A stretch of DNA of 35,103 nt. Origin: Candidatus Enterocola intestinipullorum (lineage in GTDB: Bacteria; Bacteroidota; Bacteroidia; Bacteroidales; Paludibacteraceae). Shown here one piece after another: positions 15,262-22,325 of the stretch (position 1 is the stretch's first letter; every line of letters starts with the position of its first letter). The stretch is from NCBI GenBank assembly GCA_017694565.1, contig JADIMR010000047.1:1-35103 (forward strand), written 5' to 3'. The notes below the pieces were generated by a model, which was not told where the DNA came from, ran no database searches, and was given only the letters and a program-made list of their open reading frames with translations. A program made the translations under genes and the position numbers.

Positions 15262-16344
15262 CTACTTGCCGAACTGGGTACGAAGTTTTGCTGCATCTTT
15301 CTGCCCGATACGGGAAAGAAGGAATTGCGCGGTTATTTGTTGTGAACAACTGAAATGACCGTCGGACACCATGAAATTCGCTGATGCGAAACAATTTACG
15401 AACCGATTGTTGTAAATATAGAAGAACACGTCGCTGCGATTGTAAAACGATGCCCTGTAATAACTGTCTCCACGATTGAGTTCGCTGCCGTAGCCGGCAT
15501 ACAGCGGGAATTGGGGGTCTCCGTAATACGTGCTGTTCTTAAAGCCGACAAAACGCCAACGCAAGAATATTTCCAAAATACCGCCGTTGCACAAATAATC
15601 CGCCCCGGCAGCCCTGTCCCGTTGTATCCCGAGCATGTATCCGGCCCTTATGCTGAACGAATCCAAGGGCGTAACTTTACCCAAGTCGAAACCGACGTAA
15701 GGGTTCAAAAGCAAATCATCGCAAACGCCCTCCCCTTCGATATAAGGCTTGCTACACGCAAGATGGTTCATTTGTGCGTAACCGCCGACATTGAACCATT
15801 CCTTGCGGTACTGTCCCGTACCGACTATACGGAAAGCTTCGCGGGTATCAGGGGACGGCATGCCCCGCCAGTCCAAAAACAATGATGCGAAACCTTTACT
15901 GCTTTGATATTGGAACAATGCGCCTTGGATATTGGCATCATAATAACTTATGGAATCGCTTTGCAGGTAATCCGGAAGGGTTTCTATCAGCTTGGCGTAT
16001 GGCAAAAATCCCAACTGCATAGAAAAACCGCTTTTGGAAAAACTGTAATATGCGGTAAGGCGCAGTTTGCCGGCATCCCATCCCGCACCGAAAGGTTGAA
16101 GATACACCACGCCGGCCATCAGCCTATGGTCGCCGTAAATGCTGTCGGCAATACCCGCCCCGATTTCGGGAGCAATCCTTATGCCGGTAAGCGTCTGGCT
16201 ATCAGCGTATGGACTGCGGTCGCATTCCTTATTGTCGAAATAAAACAGGAACTCCGCATCGTAAAGGAACTTGACTCTTGACTCGGCCCTTGACGGAACT
16301 GCGGCAAGGGCAAAAACCATTAATATGTAAAAACTCTTTCTCAA
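15262..16344 (-). CDS. Exported beta-barrel-like protein of unknown function
   Basis: I do not recognise this 360-residue protein. It has a signal peptide (MRKSFYILMVFALAAVPSRAES, cleavage near residue 20) and no further membrane helix. The rest is rich in aromatic residues and alternating polar/apolar stretches (VKFLYDAEFLFYFDNKE, KLRLTAYYSFSKSGFSMQLGF, SYYRASFYNRSDVFFYIYNN), as in outer-membrane barrels. The start is TTG at 16344, chosen because it supplies the basic N terminus of the signal peptide; an ATG at 16320 would remove it. A near-match -7 box (GAATTTTG) overlaps the TTG, leaving the start uncertain. It shares strand with hisS but is separated by 81 bases that hold inverted heptads. 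Confidence 0.7.
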   Translation of the reverse strand: MRKSFYILMVFALAAVPSRAESRVKFLYDAEFLFYFDNKECDRSPYADSQTLTGIRIAPEIGAGIADSIYGDHRLMAGVVYLQPFGAGWDAGKLRLTAYYSFSKSGFSMQLGFLPYAKLIETLPDYLQSDSISYYDANIQGALFQYQSSKGFASLFLDWRGMPSPDTREAFRIVGTGQYRKEWFNVGGYAQMNHLACSKPYIEGEGVCDDLLLNPYVGFDLGKVTPLDSFSIRAGYMLGIQRDRAAGADYLCNGGILEIFLRWRFVGFKNSTYYGDPQFPLYAGYGSELNRGDSYYRASFYNRSDVFFYIYNNRFVNCFASANFMVSDGHFSCSQQITAQFLLSRIGQKDAAKLRTQFGK

Positions 16345-16472
16345 AATTCACTAACTAACCACTGAAACCTGACACCTGACATACTCCTTATGCCTTTATA
16401 ACTGTAAGTTGGTCTCCTTCATCGCCTGAACTTGCAGTTAAGCATTACCCAGCTTCGCCGGCTAACGCTTAC

Positions 16473-16603
16473 CATTGTCTTATCCCCCGGAAATTATCCT
16501 ACGGATAATTTCCTGCCCCCAGATGGGGCGTGCGCTGCACGCCAGTCATTGTTTAATCCCCCGTGAAAGCCGCTTCGCGTCTTTCACTGCCCCCAGAGGG
16601 GGC
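16473..16603 (+). repeat. C5/G5 hairpin units c and d
   Basis: Unit c: CATTGTCTTATCCCCC, arms GGAAATTATCC/GGATAATTTCC (16489-16499/16503-16513) with a 3-base loop, then GCCCCCAGATGGGGC (16515-16529). A link hairpin GGCGTGC/GCACGCC (16527-16543) shares bases with its G run. Unit d: CATTGTTTAATCCCCC, arms GTGAAAG/CTTTCAC (16563-16569/16581-16587) around CGC-TTC-GCG, then GCCCCCAGAGGGGGC (16589-16603). Compared with unit b, unit d has the same loop but arms changed at two positions on both sides with pairing kept. Confidence 0.82.
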
Positions 16604-16649
16604 TTCCAACCATAAACATCGTGCGGGCACTAAAAAGTGCCAAATGAAA

Positions 16650-16689
16650 CTAACCACTAATCACTAATCACTAACCACTAACCACTGAT
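16650..16689. repeat. Tandem heptad array at a stop codon
   Basis: CTAACCA, CTAATCA, CTAATCA, CTAACCA, CTAACCA and a partial CTGATT, exact seven-base period. The next three bases are the stop codon of the minus-strand glycosyltransferase gene. Confidence 0.88.
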
Positions 16690-17871
16690 TCATTTCCACT
16701 TGTAACGTTCGCCTTTTCGCGGAGCAAGGCTTGCAGCAAGATTGAAAAACGGGATGAAAATATCCAATAATATCAAACCGCAGGGAAATTTCCTGTCGCC
16801 CAAAACCGATGATAATTTATTGACCATCACATAATGGCTTACCATGCGGACGATAAACAAAAAAACCGCGATGCCGACGGCAATCAGGTTTCCCGTGCAC
16901 ATACATGCGACAAAAGCGATGTAAAACAACGCCCTTGAAAACATTTCGCAACCCAACACGGCTTTCGAACTTGGTTTATAGCGGACAGACGTGGTCAAAT
17001 GCCGTTGTTTTTGCACGAACCACTGCCATATCGTGGACTTCGGTCCGGATACTGTAACGCTCAGAGGCGAAATTTCAACTTTCGTATTGCCCGCATCGGC
17101 GTATTCGTTCACGAACAGGTCATCATCGCCGGATTGCAAATCCAGATGCGATGAAAAGCCCTTCGTCGAAAGGAAAAACGATTTCCTGTAAGCGAGATTG
17201 CGCCCTACACCCATATAAGGCATACCTGAAACAGCACACGACAAATATTGCATGGCAATGGTAACGGTATCGTAACTTATGGCGTATGACACAAGACCTT
17301 TTTTGCTTTCGTACGCGCCGTAGCCCAACACTATCCGCACACCGGGCGTGAAATTCCTCACCATTGTCGAAATCCACAGTTTGCTTGCAGGACGGCAATC
17401 CGCATCGGTAAACAGAAGAATATCGTTCTTTGCGGCTTTTATGCCCAACGACACGGCGAATTTCTTGGAGGAAGTGAATTTCGCCCCCGCAGGCACGGTT
17501 CGCACACGAAGATTGTCGTAAACCGACGACAAGCGCGTAAGCACATCGGCCGTTTCATCGCCCGAAGCATCATCCACGACTATCACTTCAAAATCCGGAT
17601 AATCCTGCGACAGGACTTCGGGCAGGTTGCGTTCGAGATTCTCCGCCTCGTCCTTGGCGCAAACAATCACCGACACGGAAGGCCTTTCTTCCTGGAAAAC
17701 GACTTTTCCTTTACGCACCCTGCGGTCGTACCTGAACAAGGAGCAATACAACAGCCAGTGGTAACCGGACTGCACCAATGCGGCCGCGACGACACATGAC
17801 AAGGCTACGAGGACGAAAAGTCCGGCAGCCTGCCATTGTCCTGCCAAAATGGAAAAGAAATCGTCAAGCAT
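16690..17871 (-). CDS. Membrane-associated family 2 glycosyltransferase
   Basis: Processive-type or membrane-tethered GT2 enzyme, 393 residues. An N-terminal membrane helix (about 17-37) leads to the GT-A domain (VSVIVCAKDEAENLERNL at 66-83, VVDDASGDET at 98-107, the DxD motif in TDADC at 155-159), an acceptor-side GDDDLF, and QKQRH, which corresponds to the Q/RxxRW motif of synthases. Two or three C-terminal membrane helices follow (about 310-355 and 365-380). It is the last gene after lysC and lysA and overlaps lysA by eight bases, so it is translated from the same message. The acceptor and donor are unknown; a cell-envelope polysaccharide or glycolipid is likely. Confidence 0.85.
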   Translation of the reverse strand: MLDDFFSILAGQWQAAGLFVLVALSCVVAAALVQSGYHWLLYCSLFRYDRRVRKGKVVFQEERPSVSVIVCAKDEAENLERNLPEVLSQDYPDFEVIVVDDASGDETADVLTRLSSVYDNLRVRTVPAGAKFTSSKKFAVSLGIKAAKNDILLFTDADCRPASKLWISTMVRNFTPGVRIVLGYGAYESKKGLVSYAISYDTVTIAMQYLSCAVSGMPYMGVGRNLAYRKSFFLSTKGFSSHLDLQSGDDDLFVNEYADAGNTKVEISPLSVTVSGPKSTIWQWFVQKQRHLTTSVRYKPSSKAVLGCEMFSRALFYIAFVACMCTGNLIAVGIAVFLFIVRMVSHYVMVNKLSSVLGDRKFPCGLILLDIFIPFFNLAASLAPRKGERYKWK

Positions 17872-19027
17872 TCAAATCCTCTGAAAAATAAGCTTTCGGG
17901 AGTTCCCTCAAATTATATTGCGAAGCCATTACTTCCCCGTATGCACCGGCCGAGCGTATTGCCACGAAATCTCCACGTGACGTGCCGTTTAGAACGACAT
18001 CTTTGCCGAACACATCGGAAGATTCGCAAATCGGGCCGACCACATCGTACTTGTCTTCGGCTTTGCAACTGCTTATGTTTTCCATGAAATGATAAGCATC
18101 GTACATTGCAGGACGTATCAAATCCGAGAAACCCGCATCTAAAATCGCGAATTTTTTCACCTCGCCTTCTTTAACGTACAATACCCGTGAAACCAAACTT
18201 CCGCACTGGGCGACAACTGAACGTCCCGGCTCGAAGTGGATGGCGGGATTGCCTGCGACTTTTATATTGGCGGCAAATACAGCGAAATAATCTGCGAAAT
18301 CCGCGATTGCATGGCTATCCGGATTCTGGTAATCTATGCCTAAGCCGCCTCCGAAGTTCAGATTTTTTATTTCAACGCCTTTCGACTGCAATTCGGACAC
18401 TATTCCGTTTACCCTTTCGCACAAGGTCGCGAAAACTTCCATTTCGGTAATTTGCGAACCTATGTGGAAATGCAAGCCTATGAATTCCACATTTGGCAAA
18501 GTGCCGATATGCTTTATGACGGATTCCACCTGTCCGGCATTTATACCAAACTTGTTTTCCTGCCTGCCCGTGGTTATCTTGGCGTGCGTATGGGCATCGA
18601 CATCGGGATTTACCCGCAAAGCGACCCTTGCCGTCTTGCCCTTGCGTACCGCGATTTCGTTTATCACATCCAGTTCGGGGAGCGACTCTGCATTGAAACA
18701 AAAAATATCGTTATCCAAGCCAATTTCAATTTCCCAGTCGGCCTTGCCTACTCCGGCAAACACGATTTTGCCGGCAGGAAATCCGGCGGCCAATGCCGCT
18801 TTTACCTCGCCACCGCTCACGCAATCGGCACCCAAACCGTATGATGCGATTATTTTCAGTAAAACCGGATTGGCGTTCGCCTTTATTGCGTAATGGGGGA
18901 GAAAGCCGTACTTGCCGGCTTCCGATGTCAATGTTTGCAGCGTCTTACGCAACAAATCGGTATCGTAATAATAAAAAGGGGTTTTTAACCCTGAAAAGGC
19001 CTTTATGGGGAATATCTCTTTTGACAT
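17864..19027 (-). CDS. lysA: Diaminopimelate decarboxylase
   Basis: PLP enzyme that converts meso-diaminopimelate to lysine, 387 residues, alanine-racemase fold. Motifs: the PLP lysine in HYAIKAN (45-51, Lys49), SGGE (71-74), HFHIGSQ, the phosphate-binding GGGLGIDY, EPGRSVV, and the substrate-binding CESSDVFGKD near the C terminus. I start at the ATG at 19027 (MSKEIFPIKAF); a frame extension to 19057 adds ten unlikely residues. lysC lies upstream on the same strand with a 97-base gap holding a hairpin, and the glycosyltransferase gene overlaps the 3' end. No lysine riboswitch is seen. Confidence 0.94.
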   Translation of the reverse strand: MSKEIFPIKAFSGLKTPFYYYDTDLLRKTLQTLTSEAGKYGFLPHYAIKANANPVLLKIIASYGLGADCVSGGEVKAALAAGFPAGKIVFAGVGKADWEIEIGLDNDIFCFNAESLPELDVINEIAVRKGKTARVALRVNPDVDAHTHAKITTGRQENKFGINAGQVESVIKHIGTLPNVEFIGLHFHIGSQITEMEVFATLCERVNGIVSELQSKGVEIKNLNFGGGLGIDYQNPDSHAIADFADYFAVFAANIKVAGNPAIHFEPGRSVVAQCGSLVSRVLYVKEGEVKKFAILDAGFSDLIRPAMYDAYHFMENISSCKAEDKYDVVGPICESSDVFGKDVVLNGTSRGDFVAIRSAGAYGEVMASQYNLRELPKAYFSEDLNA

Positions 19028-19065
19028 GATTGTTATCGGATTTATGTAAAAAACCACATTACGAA

Positions 19066-19093
19066 GCCGCCGCTGCTACATAGCTTCGGCGGC
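19066..19093 (-). terminator. GC-rich hairpin between lysC and lysA
   Basis: GCCGCCG (19066-19072) pairs with CGGCGGC (19087-19093). On the coding strand a run of six T follows about a dozen bases later. It could be a partial terminator or an RNA-stability element that sets the ratio of LysC to LysA; the distance of the T run from the stem makes a classical terminator doubtful. Confidence 0.35.
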
Positions 19094-19124
19094 AATACGT
19101 ATAGTACTTCTAAAAGACTGTCTC

Positions 19125-20444
19125 TTAATTGAAAAGCGTGTCGCTAAGCGACTGTAACGCACGTTGCTTGTCTTCTGCCTTGACAAGGAACGAAACGTTG
19201 AAGTTGCTTCCGCCGTAAGAAACCATCCTGACGGGAATGTCTTTGAACGCGCTGACTATCTTGGATTGGAAGCCTACATTGTTGCTGTTCATGTCTCCAA
19301 CCACGCAGATTATCACCATGTCCTTCTCGACGGTTACGGTACCGAACTTTTTCAACTCGTTTACTATCTCGTCGAGATGCTTGGTATTGTCGATAGTTAC
19401 GGAAACCCCGACTTCCGAAGTGGTAATCATGTCGATGGAAGTCTTATGCGCGTCGAAACATTCGAAAACCTTGCGCAGATAACCGTAAGCCAACAACATA
19501 CGTCCGGATTTCACCTTTATAGCCGTTATGCCGTCCTTGGCTGCTACGGCCTCTATCTTATGAGGGGTGATTGCTGTCGATATTAGAGTTCCGTGAGCCT
19601 TCGGGTCCATCGTATTCAGAAGCCTGACAGGGATATTTTCCAGTTTTGCAGGCAAAATGCAGGTGGGGTGCAATATCTTTGCACCGAAATATGCCAATTC
19701 GGCAGCCTCCTCGAAACTGAGGTTGGCAACAGGTTTGGTATTCTCGACAAAGCGGGGATCGTTGTTGTGCATCCCGTCTATGTCGGTCCAGATTTGTATT
19801 TCGTCAGCCTTGATTGCTGCTCCGATAAGCGAAGCGGAATAATCGCTTCCGCCGCGTTGCAAATTATCGATTTCGTTATAAGCATTGCGGCATATATAAC
19901 CCTGAGTAATATACAAAGCCGCATCAGCGGGAAGTTTGGACAGTTCCGTTTGCAGGTGCTCGCGGATATACGCGCTGTCAGGTTCCCCGTTCTTGTCTAT
20001 TTTCATGTAATCCAAAGCCGGCAACAACACAGAATTGACACCGATCGAGTTCAAATAAAGATTGAACATCGCAGTGGACATCTGCTCGCCTTGCGACAAG
20101 ACGATTTTTTCTTCAAAAACGGTAAAAAAGTTGTTTTTGGCAAGTTCCCTCAGACAAGTGAAGTTCACCGAAACCGCCTCGGTCGCCAATTTCTTATATT
20201 CGTCGCTATCGTAAAGTTCGTCGATAACGCCGGCGTATTTACGTTCGAGGTTGTTGATTACCTCGTTGGCACTCATTTGGTTCTTCTTGTAAAGATAATC
20301 GCTGATTTCCACCAATGTGTTGGTAGTCCCCGACATTGCCGACAACACCACGATTTTCTGTTCGCCGTCGCAAACCAATTTTGCGACATCTTTCATTCTC
20401 TGTGCGGAACCTACGGACGTCCCGCCGAATTTAAGTACTTTCAT
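19125..20444 (-). CDS. lysC: Aspartate kinase
   Basis: First enzyme of the aspartate family pathway, 439 residues, monofunctional (no homoserine dehydrogenase domain). The N terminus MKVLKFGGTSVGS carries the KFGGTS motif; the amino-acid-kinase domain continues with ITQGYICRN, LQRGGSDYSASLIGAA and WTDIDGMHNNDPR, and two ACT domains follow (about 300-439, including VVGDMNSNNVGFQSKIVSAFKDIPVRMVSYGG as the second; quoted key part VRMVSYGGS). ACT domains imply feedback control, most likely by lysine or threonine. The ATG at 20444 is chosen because the family begins there; a longer frame covers the promoter. Upstream is an exact Bacteroidota promoter. Confidence 0.94.
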   Translation of the reverse strand: MKVLKFGGTSVGSAQRMKDVAKLVCDGEQKIVVLSAMSGTTNTLVEISDYLYKKNQMSANEVINNLERKYAGVIDELYDSDEYKKLATEAVSVNFTCLRELAKNNFFTVFEEKIVLSQGEQMSTAMFNLYLNSIGVNSVLLPALDYMKIDKNGEPDSAYIREHLQTELSKLPADAALYITQGYICRNAYNEIDNLQRGGSDYSASLIGAAIKADEIQIWTDIDGMHNNDPRFVENTKPVANLSFEEAAELAYFGAKILHPTCILPAKLENIPVRLLNTMDPKAHGTLISTAITPHKIEAVAAKDGITAIKVKSGRMLLAYGYLRKVFECFDAHKTSIDMITTSEVGVSVTIDNTKHLDEIVNELKKFGTVTVEKDMVIICVVGDMNSNNVGFQSKIVSAFKDIPVRMVSYGGSNFNVSFLVKAEDKQRALQSLSDTLFN

Positions 20445-20466
20445 AACTTCAAAAATGCTTGCTGCA

Positions 20467-20498
20467 CAAAGATAATGCAAGGCAAGAAATTAATCAAA
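20467..20498 (-). promoter_or_regulatory. Promoter of lysC (TTTG-N20-TATCTTTG)
   Basis: On the minus strand TTTG (20498-20495) is followed after exactly 20 bases by TATCTTTG (20474-20467), matching both Bacteroidota boxes and their spacing. The start codon lies 22 bases beyond the -7 box. The -33 box and nearly all of the spacer form one arm of a long perfect palindrome, so the promoter can be drawn into a hairpin or cruciform. Confidence 0.75.
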
Positions 20499-20526
20499 AT
20501 CTCTTTTGATTAATTTCTTGCCTTGC
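20477..20526. repeat. Perfect 23-bp inverted repeat over the lysC promoter
   Basis: The arm 20477-20499 (begins GCAAGGCAAGAAATTAATC) is the exact complement of 20504-20526, with a TCTC loop. The left arm contains the lysC -33 box and spacer. Read on the plus strand, the right arm also gives TTTG followed after 20 bases by TATTCGTT, a decayed version of the -7 box, so the palindrome looks like an inverted copy of the promoter arm facing into the repeat region. Confidence 0.9.
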
Positions 20527-20957
20527 GCTATTCGTTGTCTTATCCCCGGCAAGTAATCGCTAACGCGATTACTTGCCGCCCCCAAGGGGGGGGCATTGGC
20601 ATTTCCGCTACGCTGCTTCGCAGCATTTTTTCATTTAACTTACGCTTACGCGCCGGGCTTCGCCCGTTGCCTACGGCGGTGCGAATCTCCCGCGATAGCT
20701 TGCACTAACCTGCTCCGCAGGTTCCGCATTGTCTTATCCCCCAGAGGGGGCGTGCTGCGCACGCCCGTCCTTATCTTATCCCCAGTAAAAATTGCTAGGC
20801 AATTTTTACTGCCCCCAGAGGGGGCTTCTACCCTGAACTTCGTGCAAACACTACGAGGTGCCAAACAGAAACGATGTGCCTACAATATCAGAGACGCGAC
20901 ACTCCACGTCTCTACTAACCACTATCCACTAATCACTATCCACTGAAAAACTACCCA
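20527..20957. repeat. Gene-free gap holding a mosaic of structured repeats
   Basis: No gene. It holds C5/G5 unit e (20533-20594), hairpins GCTGC-TTC-GCAGC (20612-20624), GGGC-TTC-GCCC (20655-20665) and AACCTGC-TCC-GCAGGTT (20707-20723, the same arms as a hairpin of the branched element), unit f without a variable hairpin (20727-20751), a link hairpin GGGCGTGC/GCACGCCC (20748-20766), unit g (20771-20825), the usual link ending CACTACGAGGTGC, a hairpin AGAGACG/CGTCTCT (20890-20896/20907-20913) and heptads (20915-20960) that provide the stop codon of the flippase gene. Confidence 0.82.
20533..20825 (+). repeat. C5/G5 hairpin units e, f and g
   Basis: Unit e: lead GTTGTCTTATCCCC, arms of 13 bp (20548-20560/20565-20577, GGCAAGTAATCGC and its complement), then C5-AA-G8 (20578-20594). 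Unit f: CATTGTCTTATCCCCC-AGA-GGGGG (20727-20750), where the lead C run itself is the left palindrome arm and there is no variable hairpin. Unit g: TTATCTTATCCCC, arms AGTAAAAATTG/CAATTTTTACT (20784-20794/20800-20810), then GCCCCCAGAGGGGGC (20811-20825). All face the same way as units a to d. Confidence 0.82.
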
Positions 20958-20960
20958 CTA
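20915..20960. repeat. Tandem heptad array containing a stop codon
   Basis: CTAACCA, CTATCCA, CTAATCA, CTATCCA, CTGAAAA, then CTACCCA and CTAACAA after one extra A. The CTA at 20958-20960 is the TAG stop of the minus-strand flippase gene, so gene and repeat share these bases. Confidence 0.87.
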
Positions 20961-22223
20961 ACAAGAACGAAGCATCTTCACATACAAGACGAGCATGGTT
21001 ATCCCGACGTATGCTTCGGTCAGAAGTATGGCAACGGCAGCACCGATGCCTTGATAAAACGGGCTTAAAACCAGTACGGAGGTCAATGCCACGACTGCCG
21101 CGCCTACATAAACCTTGGAGAAACTTTTTTTCTGTGCCCCGCCGCCCATTGCAAGCAACCCCAATTGACCGCAGATTCCTCCCATAGTAATGAACACGGT
21201 AGCAAAAGACAGAATGCGGATTATAGTCTCCGTTCCCGAGTAATCGCTTCCCAACCACTCCGGCAAATAGGGCGAGACTGCGAATACCGCTACTATGATC
21301 ACGACCATTGCCGCCAACAAAAGCCCCAGCAAAAGATTTACTGTATTCTTTGCCTTTTGCCATCCGGTAGCGGCCATACGCACCACGGAAGGATAGAAAG
21401 CCTGTATGACCGGTGCCATCGTAACGGCAATCAAAGCCCTGATTATCTTGTCGGAAGCGGCATAGCGTCCCACTTCGTCAGGAGTTGCGAATATGCCCAA
21501 AATCAATACGAACCCAAAAACATATATGTTGCCGGAGGCATTGGAAATGAAAATGGGAAAACCCTCCTTCATCTCCGTCTTGCAATCCGCCATGCAAAAA
21601 CGCGGCAAGTTTAGCCAACGCTTGCGGACAATCATCAATAAGGATATAATTGCTGCCACTATCGACACCCCGCCTTGTAATAGTGCTGCAATCAAATAAT
21701 CATCGGGATTTTTCACAAACACGAAAGTAAGCGGCAAAACGGACATCTTGGCAATGCCGTTGAAAATGGACACCCAACGTATCTGTCCCAATCCTTGAAA
21801 AAGAAAAGCAAAAAGAAATGCGTTACCCACCACCATTGTGAACATGGCAAACAAAGCCGGCCTGTAAACCGCGAATTTGGGAATAGCCGCAATGACGGCC
21901 AGAACAATGAAACTTAGAACCAACAAACCCATCTTGCAATAAAACGCCGCCGAAAAAATGCGGCTGAGTGCCGCCTTGTCATCCTTGACAAGGGCTATGC
22001 GTTTGGTAGTCGACAAATAAAAACCGAAATCCACCGCCACGTTAAGATATTGGCACACTGCAAGCGCAAAGCTGATGTACCCGAACTTTTCAGCACCGAG
22101 AACCACCATTAGATATGGCAACACCAAAATCGGAGCTATGAAATTAAGTCCCTGCAAAGCAACGAGATATATGATATCCGTAATCTCGTGCTTGTTTTCG
22201 ATTAATTTTGTTTTAATATCCAC
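20958..22223 (-). CDS. Wzx-type oligosaccharide flippase, copy 1
   Basis: Polytopic membrane protein of 421 residues with about 12 to 14 hydrophobic segments, of the polysaccharide-transport/MOP flippase group (LNFIAPILVLPYLMVVLGAEKFG near residues 26-48 is typical of Wzx). It would flip undecaprenyl-linked sugar units across the inner membrane. It is closely related to the protein at 23378-24664: long stretches such as VFVKxPDDYL, FLFQGLGxIRWVxIFN and GRxxASDKIIRAL agree. The start is GTG at 22223; an ATG at 22236 is out of frame and opens a seven-codon peptide. The stop is formed by a heptad repeat. Confidence 0.88.
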   Translation of the reverse strand: MDIKTKLIENKHEITDIIYLVALQGLNFIAPILVLPYLMVVLGAEKFGYISFALAVCQYLNVAVDFGFYLSTTKRIALVKDDKAALSRIFSAAFYCKMGLLVLSFIVLAVIAAIPKFAVYRPALFAMFTMVVGNAFLFAFLFQGLGQIRWVSIFNGIAKMSVLPLTFVFVKNPDDYLIAALLQGGVSIVAAIISLLMIVRKRWLNLPRFCMADCKTEMKEGFPIFISNASGNIYVFGFVLILGIFATPDEVGRYAASDKIIRALIAVTMAPVIQAFYPSVVRMAATGWQKAKNTVNLLLGLLLAAMVVIIVAVFAVSPYLPEWLGSDYSGTETIIRILSFATVFITMGGICGQLGLLAMGGGAQKKSFSKVYVGAAVVALTSVLVLSPFYQGIGAAVAILLTEAYVGITMLVLYVKMLRSC

Positions 22224-22242
22224 TATCTTCTAACATGCTTTT

Positions 22243-22285
22243 CACTAACCACTGCGGCGAAGCCACCTCTATCCACTAACCACTA
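22243..22285. repeat. Heptads and small hairpin
   Basis: CTAACCA and CTGCGGC, a short GC-rich insert (GCGGCGAAGCCACCTC), then CTATCCA, CTAACCA and CTAATAT. It is a short version of the heptad-hairpin-heptad order found before tolC. The remaining bases to 22325 are AT-rich and otherwise featureless. Confidence 0.65.
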
Positions 22286-22325
22286 ATATGCGTTTTTAAT
22301 TATAAATTTTCAATTATACATTAAA

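Larger units (their letters stand above)
16345..16689. repeat. Gene-free gap holding a mosaic of structured repeats
   Basis: No gene. It holds heptads of the TGAAACC/TGACACC type (16350-16380), a hairpin AACTGTAAGTT/AACTTGCAGTT (16400-16410/16429-16439, one G-T pair) followed by TTAAGCAT, which looks like a shortened relative of the branched element with AAGC...GCTT arms, C5/G5 units c and d (16473-16603) linked by a GGCGTGC-GCT-GCACGCC hairpin, a GGCACT-AAAA-AGTGCC hairpin (16627-16642), and tandem heptads (16650-16689) that end at the stop codon of the glycosyltransferase gene. Confidence 0.82.

Noticed and set aside
20445..20530. Lysine riboswitch before lysC
   Set aside because: The leader after the -7 box is only about 20 bases, and the palindrome covers the promoter rather than a leader RNA.
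20890..20913. AGAGACG/CGTCTCT palindrome as a separate mobile element
   Set aside because: I recall GTAGAGACG-type palindromes in several phyla, but only one copy is here and its ends are not defined, so it is reported only inside the repeat gap.
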